From: Corallium rubrum
Lineage: Eukaryota > Cnidaria > Anthozoa > Scleralcyonacea > Coralliidae
Direction: 5' to 3'
DNA: 64,000 nt
Assembly: GCA_964035015.1 (NCBI GenBank)
Contig: OZ036006.1
Location: forward strand, 12,288,816-12,352,815
Below, in pieces: positions 22,735-34,662 of the stretch; position 1 is the stretch's first letter, and every line of letters starts with the position of its first letter. Position numbers and translations under genes: made by a program. The notes below the pieces were generated by a model. The model saw nothing but the letters and a program-made list of their open reading frames with translations. It was not told the origin of the DNA and did not search any database.

Positions 22735-23993
22735 CCTGTAGGACCAAATTCCTACGAAGACGAAAAAATCGTGAATCTAGTATTGATACCAGTAAACTAT
22801 AATTTCCAAATGAGGAATACCGGCGTTTTTAATTTCTCAAAATATTGTCTCGTTCTCAAGATATTTAAGTTTCTGAAACATGTAAATTAGGTGCCTCGTG
22901 AAGTCATTTACTCACACAGGCGAAAATAAGATTTACAAAATGAGTAATATATCTGAAACTAAGAGGTAGAAATAATTCAAACTTTGCACAAGAATAGTTA
23001 TGGAGAAAATACACTCCAACGTTCATATTATGTTGTTTCCATGGATACCGTTTGCAAACAGGTGCCTTCCATTTGTAAAACAAAAATGTTTATTTTTTCT
23101 TCATAAAACAACTTTTACTGCAATACATTGACATGAATATTTGTGGACACAGAGATATTGTATTTCAGATGTTTCAATTATCAGAGGGTCTCCTATACTT
23201 TTCGCGTGAAGCGTGATTGGGTTATTTTACTTACCCGTGAAACGTGATCGATGATTTTTTTAATCCATGATTCGTGATCGTAAGGTTTCAAATCTTTTTA
23301 TGTGAACGTGAATGTAAGTTTTGATTTAACCTTGACCCGTGAATGAAGGCTAGAATTAAACGAGATTCGTGAATCGTCTGTTTTGCGTGTTGTTTGTCTT
23401 GTCTGTCTTCGAACAGTTGAACGCCAGAATAGCATGTACTTGATGTAATGTGAAATTTAATGCATGATCGCAAGTGTTTACAGACCTTAACAATGGACTG
23501 CAAGGACAGAAAGAATTCTTTCAGACTTGCTGCATTCTTCTGAGATTGAAGAGAAAGACTTCGAGAATGCAAAATATTATTAATCAGTCAGATGATACGA
23601 AATATTAATCCGTGAATTTCTTTTGTATTTTTACGTGAATCGTGATTGCCTCGATTTTTGTGTGAACGTGAAAGAGTTTTTGCGATTTTTCGTGACTCGT
23701 GAAAAGACTAAATATTTTTACGTCAATGCATTTTCTGAAGGGGTATAGGGACCCTCTTATCATATTCTTTTAAAAAGAAACGTAAAATTAATATTTTAAT
23801 TTTTTAGTAAAAATGCTCGTGTTTCTAAACGGTTTCCGTAGCAACAACATAATGCGCACAGTGGAGTGTACTATTATAACTATACTTGTGCAAAGATTGA
23901 ATTATTTCTACCTCTTAGTTTCAGATATATTACATTTATAGTTTATCAACTTTAATAATTATAATATGCCACTTTAATAATATTAATATGCCA
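22735..23993. mobile_element. Foldback element with nested insertion
   Basis: Left arm 22735-23160 and right arm about 23760-23990 are inverted relatives (CTAAGAGGTAGAAATAATTC on the left, its complement near 23900). A related right half lies at 27361-27775. The middle is interrupted by the element at 23183-23757. Confidence 0.7.
23183..23757. mobile_element. Nested MITE rich in CGTGAATCGTGAT
   Basis: Ends AGAGGGTCTCCTATAC and the complement of AGAGGGTCCCTATAC. Flanked by TTATC/TATC. The paralogue at 27421-27440 reads straight through (CAATTATCATATTC), giving the empty site and a 4-5 bp target duplication. The interior repeats GTGAA(T)CGTGAT-like words. Confidence 0.83.
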
Positions 23994-24130
23994 CTTTAGT
24001 ATGGTTCCTTTGTTCCTTTCTGGTCCTTCCCCACTGCATTTATCTATTTATTTATTTATTACTTATTTATTTATTATTTATTTATTTTTGTTTTTATTTG
24101 TTAACATTTGTACGCAGTGAAAATGGATTA

Positions 24131-24494
24131 AATTAAATTAAATTAAATTGAATTGAATTGAATTGAATTGAATTGAATTGAATTGAATTGAATTGAATTG
24201 AATTGAATTGAATTGAATTGAATTGAATTGAATTGAATTGAATTGAATTGAATTGAATTGAATTAAATTAAATTAAATTAAATTAAAAATTAAATTAAAT
24301 TAAATTAAATTAAATTAAATTAAATTAAATTAAATTAAATTAAAAATTAAATTAAATTAAATTAAATTAAATTAAATTAAATTAAATTAAATTAAATTAA
24401 ATTAAATTAAATTAAATTAAATTAAATTAAATTAAATTAAATTAAATTAAATTAAATTAAATTAAATTAAATTAAATTAAATTAAATTAAATTA
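24131..24494. repeat. (GAATT)n and (AAATT)n microsatellite
   Basis: Pentanucleotide array of about 360 bp: GAATT units flanked on both sides by AAATT units, with two AAAAATT irregularities. Confidence 0.97.
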
Positions 24495-25367
24495 ATAATT
24501 AGACAACGAGCACGAGGTTTTGGTGATTTTCAACTAAGTTCAAATTTCATCCCTTCTATTTCAACAAATGCATGTTAGGCCACTCCAAATTAGACCTTAG
24601 TTTCCCGGGCGGTGCGTCTCCAAGAAGGGGCCGCGTGATTTGTCCACTATTGACCTTTTGTTTCCATTATTGATTAATCTACCAATAGTTTTTTTACATA
24701 CCAACGTAACATTCAACATAAAATTGTTGCTGCTTAAACTTTTGATATACATGCTTTTGATATTCGCACCTGCGGGTCGCGCGCCTCCCTATGAAAGGGA
24801 CTGGAACGGAAACGGTAATAAACAGAAAGAAACGCCTGTGGAGGAGGTAGCATTCGCACCGGTAGTGAGATTTCAGGGATATTGCATACATATTAAATAA
24901 TAGATAATGGTAATGAGCCGCCGGCTCACGTGCAATTCTCAGGAAGGCGTGGACGGGAAACTAAAGTCCAATTTGGAGTGCCCTTAAAACGAATTTGCGA
25001 TTGCATAGAGAGAATATCATCCCGGGCTGATATTCCGCCCGGGTACAGATTTCTAACCCGGTTCACCTGCTTACCGCGGTCGACGGTGTCGAGGCCCATG
25101 TAATCGCTCAAAATTTTCAGCCCGAGCTGAACTTAGTTCAGAACGGTGTCGTACGTTCATTACGCAGCCGTAAAACAAAAATTCTTCGAATTTCCACGTG
25201 TTATTGAATAAAATTTTGGTTTTAACCCGGGTTGGAATCACTCATGTAATCGCAACAAAAAACCCAGCCCCACCACCTTTCAGCTCGGGCTGAAAGTCTC
25301 CATATTCGTAACCGACGACCGCAGTGCATCGCGGTAAGTTACGCAATCGGCAATTCACGCCCGGACA

Positions 25368-25634
25368 ATGAAGAAAGGCGTTTGCGTTCAGAAATTTTTG
25401 AAAGTTATCGTTGGTTTAATACTTCTAAATGCGTTGTTTTCGGTAAGTACATTCACTAATATATTGTGCCTGTCTATTCGTGTATGTATATCAAGTGTCT
25501 ATATAATATATATCATACACGAGAAACCCGTTTTATTATCTGATTTGAAAACACCGGGAAGTCTGTTGAAAATAAACGAGGCGATAGACGAGCTTCTCAA
25601 ATATAGGAATTTGTATTTAAAGAGAAATTTCAGG
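25368..25634 (+). CDS. Exon-like open frame with signal-anchor start
   Basis: ATG at 25368 opens MKKGVCVQKFLKVIVGLILL, a short basic head followed by a hydrophobic stretch, as in a signal peptide or type II anchor. A strong donor (TCG|GTAAGT) stands at 25442/25443. A second exon-like piece ends at a donor CAG|GTAAAAG at 25633/25634 and reads SLLKINEAIDELLKYRNLYL. One frame happens to stay open through both (89 residues, ending on the TAA of the second donor). No family was recognised and no later exons were found. Degraded copies occur at 28209 and 28370, and remote ones near 26464, 30855 and 33290. It may be the 5' end of a duplicated secretory-pathway gene or part of a repeat family. Confidence 0.4.
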
Positions 25635-25899
25635 TAAAAGTTGTCGTGTTGCTGGTAAATGTTGCAATAAACTGCCATAAATTGTCTCGGTAACTGATTC
25701 CTATCTGAATTATTAATGGTTTGAGAAATATATTCTGCCGTGGCGGAACGTCAACAGTTCAACTGCGGAAGCCTTGTTCTACTTTTCCTCCGGGAGCTAG
25801 GGGCAGGGTGAGAGGCGGCAGGGGGAACGCAAAACGATATATGTCTCGACAGTGAAATAAAAGTAGTGTGCTGTGTAGGCAGTGTTGAAATACAAACCG

Positions 25900-26215
25900 A
25901 AATATAATAAGGTTTGAGTACTGCCGAAATTATTGAACGAAGATTTCTAACGTTTCGAGCGAAGACCCTTCGTCAGAGAGAAAGGTGACGAAGACCCTTC
26001 GTCAGAGAGAATGGTGACGAAGACCCTTCGTCAGAGAGAAAGGTGACGAAGACCCTTCGTCAGAGAGAAAGGTGACCCTTCGTCAGAGAGAAAGGTGACG
26101 AAGACTCTTGGTCAGAGAGAAACGTGACGAAGGGCTTTCGCTCGAAACGTTAGAAATCTACGTTCAATAATTTCGGCAGTACTAAAACCTTACTATATTT
26201 CGATTTGTATATATA
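25900..26215. mobile_element. Palindromic MITE with 29-bp inner repeat
   Basis: Ends AATTATTGAACG...TTTCTAACGTTTCGAGCGAA and its complement. Between them GAAGACCCTTCGTCAGAGAG repeats with a 29-bp period (25961, 25990, 26019, 26048 and two more). The copy in unit 2 (28815-28995) holds only one inner unit. Confidence 0.88.
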
Positions 26216-27192
26216 TCTCGGACAGGTAAGTTTTGGCGGGAAAATTTCTGACGGTTGATTTGAAGAGAAAATCGGCGGTGCTGGAACATTACTTTGACAG
26301 ATTTGCCGGACTAAAGTTAACCTAGCATCTGGAAACTTCTTCACACCGAGAAGCAGTCAAGGAAATAATTTATGGGAAATCTTTTCATTCCTAAGCATTT
26401 TGACTTCAAAAGAAAGTATTGCCAGGGTTGGGTTGCATATCAGTCGACGAATGCGACAAGCAAAAAAGGCGTTTCAGTTCGTAAACAACTGTTTTTGCTA
26501 ATGACTGAAGATATTGTCACTCTTGTTCTTTCACGCGTACGGTAAGTACATTTCGTACCATTTTCCTTACCAGCATAATATATTAAGCTTATATATTTAA
26601 CATGATTAACTCGTTAACTGGTCATCACTGGCTGTCAGGGCGCTACCTTAGAAGCCTTGTTTATTATGGATTTTTGACGTTAAAAAACAAACTATAAATA
26701 CGTGCTTGTGTGAAGAAAACCTTTTCATTCTGATACAGTTAGAAAAGTGACTATTTCGTTTCATTACGCTGTCCTTCGCTGTCTTGTTCGTTGGAAAAGA
26801 TTTGACGGCCTTGGCATCTAAATGAGAAGGCGAAAGTAGGGAAGCCTCGATCTGCTAGCAATTTTACAGTCTTATTTAACTACAAAATGCATTGAGAATT
26901 ATTTACTAAGTATTTACTAAATGTTCATTGTTTACAATTGGGTTATTACCCAAGAATATTGGTTGGGTCAGCAACATTTTTGGCAATGAAAGGTTGGGGA
27001 ATATACTTTCTATTTCTTAAACACCACAGGTAGCCAAATATCAACGTGCAACATCCCGCAGTGCAGGCGTAAATGCTAATAATTAAAATTATGTTTCCAA
27101 CTTTCAAATAGTCAGAACAGAAAATGATATAAAATAAAGTTATCTTGATTGAATAATCTGTTGTTTTCTATTTTTCTTCTTTCGGGTTGATT

Positions 27193-27352
27193 CGTTGTGA
27201 TACTATAGCAATAGTTGTGATACTATAGCATTAGTTGTGATACTATAGCAATAGTAGTTGTGATACTATAGCAATAGTTGTGATACTATAGCAATAGTTG
27301 TGATACTGTAGCAATAGTTGCGACACTTGCAGTTGTGATACTATAAAACAAC
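27193..27352. repeat. 20-bp minisatellite (GTTGTGATACTATAGCAATA)
   Basis: About eight units; matched by the longer, more degenerate array at 33009-33230 in unit 2. Confidence 0.93.
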
Positions 27353-28814
27353 TCCATCAAACAACTTTCAGCAATACATTGACATGAAAATTTGTAGAGA
27401 CACAGATATTGTATTTCAAATGTTTCAATTATCATATTCTTTTAAAAAGAAACGTAAAATTAATATTTTAATTTTTTTAGTAAATATGCTCGTGTTTCTA
27501 AACGGTTTCCGTAGCAACAACATGATGCACACATTGGAGTGTACTATTATGATAACTATACTTGTGCAAAGATTGAATTATTTCTACCTCTTAGTTTCAG
27601 ATATATATATTACTCATTTTTTATCACCAAATTTACATGTTTCAGAAACTTAAGTATCTCGAGAACAAGACAATATTTTGAGAAACTGAAAACGTCAGTA
27701 TTCCTCACTTGGAAATTATAGTTTACTGGTGTCAATACTAGATTCACGATTTTTTCGTCGTAGTGCCACTTTAACAATTAGCCAATGAGCCCGAGTTTTG
27801 GTGATTACATGGAGATTTTCACCTGAGTTTTAATTTCAGCTCGGCTATGTCAACAAATGCATGTTAAAACGAATTTGCGATTGCATAGAGGGAATATCAT
27901 CCCGGGCTGAAATTCAGCCCACGCGGTCGACTGTGTCGAGGCCCATGTATGTAATCGCTGGGCTGAACTAAGCGTGACGTGAACGGTGTCGTACGTTCAT
28001 TACGCAGCAGTAAAATAAAAATTCTTTGAATTCCACGTGTTATTGAATAAAATTTTGGTTTTAACCCGGGTTGGAATCGCTCATGTAAATGATGTAATCG
28101 CAATAAAAACTCAGCCCTACCACCGAGCTGATTTCAGCTCAGGCGGAAAGTCTCCTTAACCGACGACCGCAGTGCATCGCGGTAAGTTACGCAATTCACG
28201 CCCGGACATGAAAGGCGTTTGCGTTCAGAAATATTTTGAAAGTTGTCGCTGGTTTAATATTTCTAAATGCGTTGTTTTCTGTAAGTACATTCACTATTAT
28301 TTTGCCTCTCTATTCATGTATGTATATCAATTGTCTATATAATATATCATACACAAGAAACCCGTTTTATTATCTGATTTGAAAACACCGAGAAGTCTGT
28401 TGAAAATAAAGAGGCGATGGGCGAGCTTCTCAAATAAAGGAATTTGTATTTAAAGAGAAATTTGTGGTAAAAGGTTGTCCTGTTGTTGGTAAATGTTGCA
28501 ATAAACTGCCATAAATTGTTTCGGTAACTGATTCCTATGTGAATTATTAATGGTTTGAGAAATATATTTTTCTGTGGCGGAACTTCAACAGTTCAATCGC
28601 GGAAGCCTTGTTCTATTTTTCCTCCGGGAGCTAGGGACAGGGTGAGAGGCGGCAGGGGGAACGCAAAACGATATATGTCTCGACAGTGAAATAAAGGAAG
28701 TGTGCTGCGTAGGCAGTGTTGAAATACAAATCGAAATATTCAACTGCGGAAGCCTTGTTCTAAATTTCCTCCCAGCGAGGGGCAGTGAAACAAAGGTGAT
28801 AGGCTGCGTGAAAT

Positions 28815-28995
28815 ACAAATCGAAATATAGTAAGGTTTGAGTACACTGCCGAAATTATTGGACGTAGATTTCTAGCGTTTCGAGCGAAGGCCCTTCGTCA
28901 GAGAGAAACGTGACGAAGGGCTTTCGCTAGAAACGTTAGAAATCTACGTTCAATAATTTCGGCAGTACTAAAACCTTACTATATTTCGATTTGTA
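28815..28995. mobile_element. Palindromic MITE, single inner unit
   Basis: Same element as 25900-26215 with one CCCTTCGTCAGAGAG unit only. It shows that the 29-bp array expanded in unit 1 or collapsed here. Confidence 0.88.
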
Positions 28996-29085
28996 TATAT
29001 ATCTCGGACAGGTAAGTTTTGGCGGGAACATTTCTGTCGGTTGATTTGAAGAGAAAATGTGCCGGAACATTACTTTGATGGATTT

Positions 29086-29482
29086 ATACTATTATTTATA
29101 CTTGGACATGGTATTTTTCTTCAAAATTATCAATGAACTTATTTATTTGGACATGACCTCCTTACCGAAACCAAAGACATCTCAGAGACTGACACGATCT
29201 TCCAGTAAAATGGTTGGTACAACCTTTGAAGAGCGACTGTGCAGAACATCAACGTACAGCAGATCATACTTGATACGATCAACACGGATATGGAACGCGC
29301 TACCGAAAGAAATAACCCGTAACACACCTTCTCTTGCTACTTTTAAAACTATACTGAAAGAATATTACTACTCCGCTCTTTTCTCAACATTCGACCATGA
29401 GGACCCACGTACATGGAAGTCAGCCTGTGTTAAGTGTAATTGTGCTCGTAGTCTATTAGTTTCCCCTTCTTGTTGCTTTTAA
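29086..29482 (+). pseudogene. LINE ORF2 C-terminus
   Basis: Open C-terminal piece: RSYLIRSTRIWNALPKEIT, then TPSLATFKTILKEYY, then HEDPRTWKSACVKCNCARSL before a TAA. This arrangement (IWN-LP, a short helix, then DPRTW--CVKCN) is typical of the end of jockey/CR1-group ORF2 proteins. The whole reverse transcriptase and endonuclease are missing. The frame seems to begin earlier (29057) only because host sequence before the insertion is open by chance. Confidence 0.82.
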
Positions 29483-29499
29483 ACCTCGCCCAATTTATT

Positions 29500-30450
29500 A
29501 TTTATTTATTTATCTATTCATGCATCTATTCATCTATTTATCTATTTATCTATTTATCTATTTATCTATTTATCTATTTATCTATTTATCTATTTATCTA
29601 TATTTATCTATTTATCTATTTATCTATTTATCTATTTATCTATTTATCTATTTATCTATTTATCTATTTATCTATTTATCTATTTATCTATTTATCTATT
29701 TATCTATTTATCTATTTATCTATTTATCTATTTATCTATTTATCTATTTATCTATTTATCTATTTATCTATTTATCTATTTATCTATTTATCTATTTATC
29801 TATTTATCTATTTATCTATTTATCTATTTATCTATTTATCTATTTATCTATTTATCTATTTATCTATTTATCTATTTATCTATTTATCTATTTATCTATT
29901 TATCTATTTATCTATTTATCTATTTATCTATTTATCTATTTATCTATTTATCTATTTATCTATTTATCTATTTATCTATTTATCTATTTATCTATTTATC
30001 TATTTATCTATTTATCTATTTATCTATTTATCTATTTATCTATTTATCTATTTATCTATTTATCTATTTATCTATTTATCTATTTATCTATTTATCTATT
30101 TATCTATTTATCTATTTATCTATTTATCTATTTATCTATTTATCTATTTATCTATTTATCTATTTATCTATTTATCTATTTATCTATTTATCTATTTATC
30201 TATTTATCTATTTATCTATTTATCTATTTATCTATTTATCTATTTATTTATCTATCTATTTATCTGTTTATCTATTTATATATTTATTTATCTATTTACT
30301 TATTTATTTATTTATTTATTCATTTATTTATCTACTTATTTATTTTTTATATATTTATTTATGTGTTTACTTATTTACTTATTTACTTTTATTTATTTAT
30401 TTAGTTATTTATTCATTCATTTAATTAATTATTTATTTATCCATTTAATT
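29500..30450. repeat. (ATTTATCT)n octanucleotide array
   Basis: About 720 bp of almost perfect ATTTATCT units, degenerating into ATTT-rich sequence after 30240. It gives a spurious 346-codon IYLF frame. Confidence 0.97.
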
Positions 30451-30984
30451 TATTTTTTTGGGGGGGGGGGGGTTAGCATTATTTTTCTTTTATCCTTTAC
30501 TTTACTTTAGATTCATTGTTTTTGTATTATCTTGTGCATGTGTATTTCCGTTCACGTTGTTATAATATTTTTAACAAAGGATCCGCAGTAATTGGCTTTA
30601 GCTGTTGCGGTATTCCTGCCTTGTATTACTTTTGTTGGTACAAATTGTACATATATAATTAATGATATTATCAGGGCAAAGTTAAATAAAATAAAATAGA
30701 TTTGCCGGACTAAAGTTAACCTAGCATCTGGAAACTTCTTCACACCAAGAAGCAGTCAAGGGAATAATTTATGGAAAATCTTTTCATTATAGCCTTTTGA
30801 TTTCCAAAGAAAGTATTGACAGGGCAGGGTTGCATATCGACAAATACGACAGGCAAAAAGGGCGTTCGAGTTCGTAGGCAAACTGGTTTCGCTAATGACT
30901 ATTTCTAAAGATTGTCACTCCTATTCTTTCATGTAAGTACATTTACTACCATTTTGCTTACCAGCATAATATATCAATATAAAA

Positions 30985-31911
30985 TATATCGGGCTACTGT
31001 GGTAGACGAGTCAGTCTGCGAAGCAGACTGCTGCTCGACCGCTCCCCCCTGGAAGCGCCAGAACAACAGTCTGCGATCAATCGACACTAATGCCGTACGT
31101 GACGTCATGCATAAATATTTCGGATATAAATTAATGGAGTCTGGAAGAAGTTCTGCCCGCGCCACGCGCCGTTTTTTTAATGTTGTTCACTTGTTGTCAA
31201 CAGTGGTTTTGGGACACAAACACGTGATTTGTCAAGCTTTATACATGTGTTACAACTTCACACGCCGGCGATCGCGATAGACCTAGTACGTAAAAGATGA
31301 CGAGCTATTTCAAAATTGGTTGGCTCTGGCATTGCCGCTGCTTCATAGTCCAACAACTACAAAATGCAAGTATAATATTATTATTAAGCACCGAATAATA
31401 TGTTGAACTGTTCAGTGCATGATTTGAAAACGTGTGTTTCAAAACATGTTTAAATATTTTCTGTTTGTCCGAATTTAAATAAATTCTATATCAAAATGAT
31501 CGCTTGAATCTGCCGAATCCAACACTACAGGTTTTGTCTACTAAATATATTAGATCCGTTGTTTAATTTTCAGAAAAACGGCCTAGCTTGTTGTTTTAAT
31601 ACATGTACATTAACAAACCTTCGGCGCTTCTTGCACTGCTGCAGTTCATATAAGACCATAAATTCTATTTGTCAAAATATATGCAATTATGCATTGCCAT
31701 TGCCATATAGTCTTGTTAGAGTACGCCATAGGCTACGCCAAGCTTTCAGAAATCAGTAGCCCGAGTGAACACTTGAGCAGGCGTCTTGATATTTTTTTGT
31801 CTGTGTTTCGAATTGGCAATCATTACGTCATCCCATCAGGCTTTGCGAAACTGATGCGTGCTGCTATACGTTCTTTGTTCGCATTCCTGATTGTCTGATG
31901 AGATCAAGAAG
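30985..31911. other. Unit-2-specific DNA, no gene supported
   Basis: Has no partner in unit 1. A 122-codon frame (30912-31280) overlaps the unit boundary and has no recognised motif. A short GAGTCAGTCTGC/GCAGACTG hairpin lies near 31010-31030. Confidence 0.45.
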
Positions 31912-32135
31912 CACAGAATAAAGACTATACAGAAGGGCCACTTAGTGGTACAACGTGTCCTGGTATTTTTATGCAAAAATATGCAGTTTACTGGCTAGGA
32001 CAGCCAGTTCAGCGTGCTTATTGGCCAGAACATGCAGTTTACTGGCTGAGCAACATGCGTAATGCGACATGCGCGGAGACAAAAACTTCAAAGGTTCCGA
32101 CCCGAGTGGCCCTTCTGTATAGTCTTTATTCTGTG
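31912..32135. mobile_element. hAT-type MITE, 224 bp, second copy
   Basis: Ends CACAGAATAAAGACTATACA and its complement, a 30-bp perfect pair, flanked by a perfect 8-bp duplication TCAAGAAG (31904-31911 and 32136-32143). Near-identical to 3660-3882. Confidence 0.95.
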
Positions 32136-33008
32136 TCAAGAAGTGTTCTTTCGTGGACGTGCTCAGTGTGTTCACAGACGTAGTTATTGTTCAGCAATTT
32201 CGCTGGCAGGTATCTTGATCTTATATACGCTTACAATCGCTGATTAAACAGGATCGTGCTGTGTTGATATCCCGAAGGCACTCGACATATGAACGCTGTG
32301 TGGAAATACCTTAAATACAGGCAATAGTGTTTTTGTGTATTGCGAATTGTGTTTTCTATCGGAGAATTAGATAGTGCTTTGCCTATTTTAGGTGACGAAT
32401 GACGTTTAGGCCTCTTTGCTCGCGCGTTATATATAGAGACAGTAGCCCGAGTGAACACCTGACCCAGGTGTCTTGTTATGATTAACTCGTTAACTGGTCA
32501 TCACTGGCCGTCAAGGCGGGGACGTTTAAAAAGCTAGAAATACCTGCTTGTGTGAACAAAACCTCTTCAATCTGATACAGTTGGAAAAGTGGCTGTTGAA
32601 ATTTCGTTTCATTACGTTGTCCTTCGCTGTCTTGTTCGTTGGAAGAGATTTGACTGCGTTGGCATCTAGAAAGCGGAAGTAGGAAAGATTTCTGCTAGCA
32701 ATTTTACCATCTTATTTTCTACAAAATACATTTAGCAGTATTTAATAAATATTTACTAAGTGTTCATTGTTTACATCTGGGGTTATTACCCAGGAGAATT
32801 GGTTTGGTAAGAACATTTTTAACACTGAAACGTTGGGCAATTTATTTTATATTTCCCACACAACACAGGCAGCCAAATATCAAAGTGTGAAATCACGCAA
32901 TGCGGGCGTAAATACCAATATTTAAAATTATGTTTTCAACTTTCAAATAATCAGAACATGAAAAAACATTAAATAAATGTGTTGTTTTCTATTTGGTTGG
33001 TTTTTTTT

Positions 33009-33240
33009 TGAGTTAATTATTTGTGATACTCTTGCAATAATTGTGATTCTATAGCAATAGTTGCGATACTATTGCAATAGTTGTGATACAACACTAGTGT
33101 ACAGCTGCCTAAATAGTTGTGATACTATAGCAATATTTGTGATACTACAGTGTATAGCTGCCTGAATAGTTGTGATACTACGGCAATAGTTGTGATATAT
33201 AGCAATAGTTGTGATACTACTGCAATATATATATAAGCTG
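33009..33240. repeat. Degenerate 20-bp minisatellite
   Basis: Units of TTGTGATACTATAGCAATAG mixed with GTGTATAGCTGCCT pieces; the unit 2 counterpart of 27193-27352. Confidence 0.85.
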
Positions 33241-34159
33241 ATCGCAATAGCATTGGAATTTCAACATCACCCAGGAGATACTGTTAAAATCATTCGAGAT
33301 TTCTTCTGAATACAGGAACATGTATTTAAATCGGTCTTTTCATTGTGCATCTTATAGACGTATTCAGGATGACAAAAACCTTTTGAACTTCTTCTGTTTT
33401 GCACATTACAAAGAATCCTTTTTATTGCACAATCTCGAATTTCAGATTGTCAGTTGTTAATTTTCATACCAAACATTCGAAACTACTGATAGTATAAGTC
33501 CACAACATTTTATCAAATTTATAATAATTTATGAAAAGAAAAATTTAAAAGAAATGAATATTTTTTTTGTGATTTTCCATAAAAATCAGAAGTTGTAAAT
33601 CGGATAAAAAGTTGTCGTAATTTACAAAAACTTTCCTATTGATATTCCCTGCTTAAACAGCTTATCTTTTAAATATTGTTGATCTCAACAATTCAATGTG
33701 TGATTTCAATAAGTCATGTTTAGTAGCTTAATCCGGACATACAGGGTAATTTTCCATCCAGCGGCGGAAGTGACGCCACACCCATGCATCGGAAGTGAGG
33801 TGTGCACACGTGTGCGCACATGTGCGCCCAAGTGCGCACAGTGTAACCCTAGAGTGTTTTTTTAGACAACAGTGGAGTGTATGACGTCAGGGATGTACAT
33901 GTGCGCTCAAGTGCGCTCAAATGTGCACAGTGTAACCCTAGAGTGTTTTTTTAACGGGAAACCCTATAACCCTAACCCCTTAATGCACGTACAGAGGGGT
34001 GTGCACACAAAGAATGCTGACGTGATAAAAATTATGCGGTGTATATCATTAATGTATCGCGGGCTACTTTTCATCAGCTATTTCGGAACGCACTCGGGTT
34101 TCCTTCAGTCATCATCGTATTATTTCAAGATGGGTGAAGATCGATAAATAAAAACAGTA

Positions 34160-34635
34160 TTGGAACAGTTTGGCTTGCTTTTTTTCCTTTCTTTTTTAGT
34201 GAATATGAGGAGAAAGAAACAGTGCGACATTTGCGGAAAACATACATCGAATTATAAACACCATAGACGAATACATACTGGGGAGAGACCTTTTTCATGC
34301 AAAGAGTGCGGTAGAAGTTTTACAGAAAAGGGTAACTGTGAAAAACATGAACACATCATTCATTCGAAGGAGAAACCCTATAGCTGTACGTTATGTGGAG
34401 AGAAATTTGCTCGAACTAATAATTTAAAAAACATTTACAAACACATGAAGGTAATAAACAGTACACATGTGAAGTGTGTGGTTTGAGTTATACTTGGATG
34501 GTTCATTTGAAGAAACATAGGGATTTTGCTCATGGTTCGTTACCCTGTCAACTTGATGTGTATAATACTGGATTTTATGAACCTTTGTTTCCAGAACTAA
34601 TATTTTTAACGTTTATAGTAGTTGATAATATTTAA
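34160..34635 (+). pseudogene. C2H2 zinc-finger protein, left arm, frame shift in finger 3
   Basis: Three fingers are readable in the first frame: CDICGKHTSNYKHHRRIH, then CKECGRSF with H...H, then CTLCGEKFARTNNL, where the frame leaves the finger and stops at 34484-34486. In the -1 frame from the A run at 34426-34432 the third finger is completed and a fourth follows (CEVCGLSYTWMVHLKKHRDF), ending at a TAA at 34633-34635. The shift point is A AAA AAC in phase, which is a canonical -1 slippery heptamer. The right arm has the same shift. Upstream, TTTCTTTTTTAG just before 34198 looks like a splice acceptor, so the true start may be ATG 34205 or an earlier exon. By family such proteins bind DNA; the target is unknown. 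The gene could be a pseudogene or use programmed frameshifting. Confidence 0.7.
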
Positions 34636-34662
34636 AATTGAATATTTACAATAAATGATTCT

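Larger units (their letters stand above)
24497..27360. repeat. Tandem duplication unit 1
   Basis: Colinear with 27775-33240 after removal of later insertions. Matches include AATTAGACAACGAGCACGAG (24497) with the start of unit 2; 25250-25680 with 28080-28520; 25900-26360 with 28815-29080 and 30697-30780; 26600-26990 with 32477-32800; and 27193-27352 with 33009-33230. Confidence 0.85.
29086..30698 (+). mobile_element. 5'-truncated LINE with satellite in its 3' UTR
   Basis: Inserted in unit 2; unit 1 (26290-26305) is the empty site. Flanked by GATTT (29081-29085 and 30699-30703). It starts within the ORF2 C-terminus, then contains a giant ATTTATCT array (about 29520-30300), then a 3' UTR, and ends in an AAATAAAATAAAAT tail. 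5' truncation, an A-rich tail and a short duplication fit target-primed reverse transcription. Confidence 0.88.
27775..33240. repeat. Tandem duplication unit 2, carrying later insertions
   Basis: Partner of 24497-27360. It is longer because of a LINE (29086-30698) and about 1.5 kb of extra sequence (about 30985-32475) that includes a hAT-type MITE. The exon-like piece at 28209 has lost one codon part and the second piece (28370-28460) has a stop and a damaged donor (TTTGTG|GTAAAAG), so unit 2 is the more decayed copy. Confidence 0.83.

Noticed and set aside
29470..30510. 346-codon IYLFIYLS frame that looks like a membrane protein
   Set aside because: Octanucleotide ATTTATCT array inside a LINE 3' UTR; hydrophobicity is a by-product of T-rich codons.
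33955..33985. Telomere-like CCCTAACCCC words near the palindrome ends
   Set aside because: Only one or two units in each arm, with no array; chance or a fossil, not a telomere.
33872..34147. 91-codon frame present in both arms of the large palindrome
   Set aside because: It is kept in the two arms because the arms are copies of each other; composition is ordinary, and it contains GT-rich repeats (TGCGCACA words) and no motif. Not enough to call a gene.
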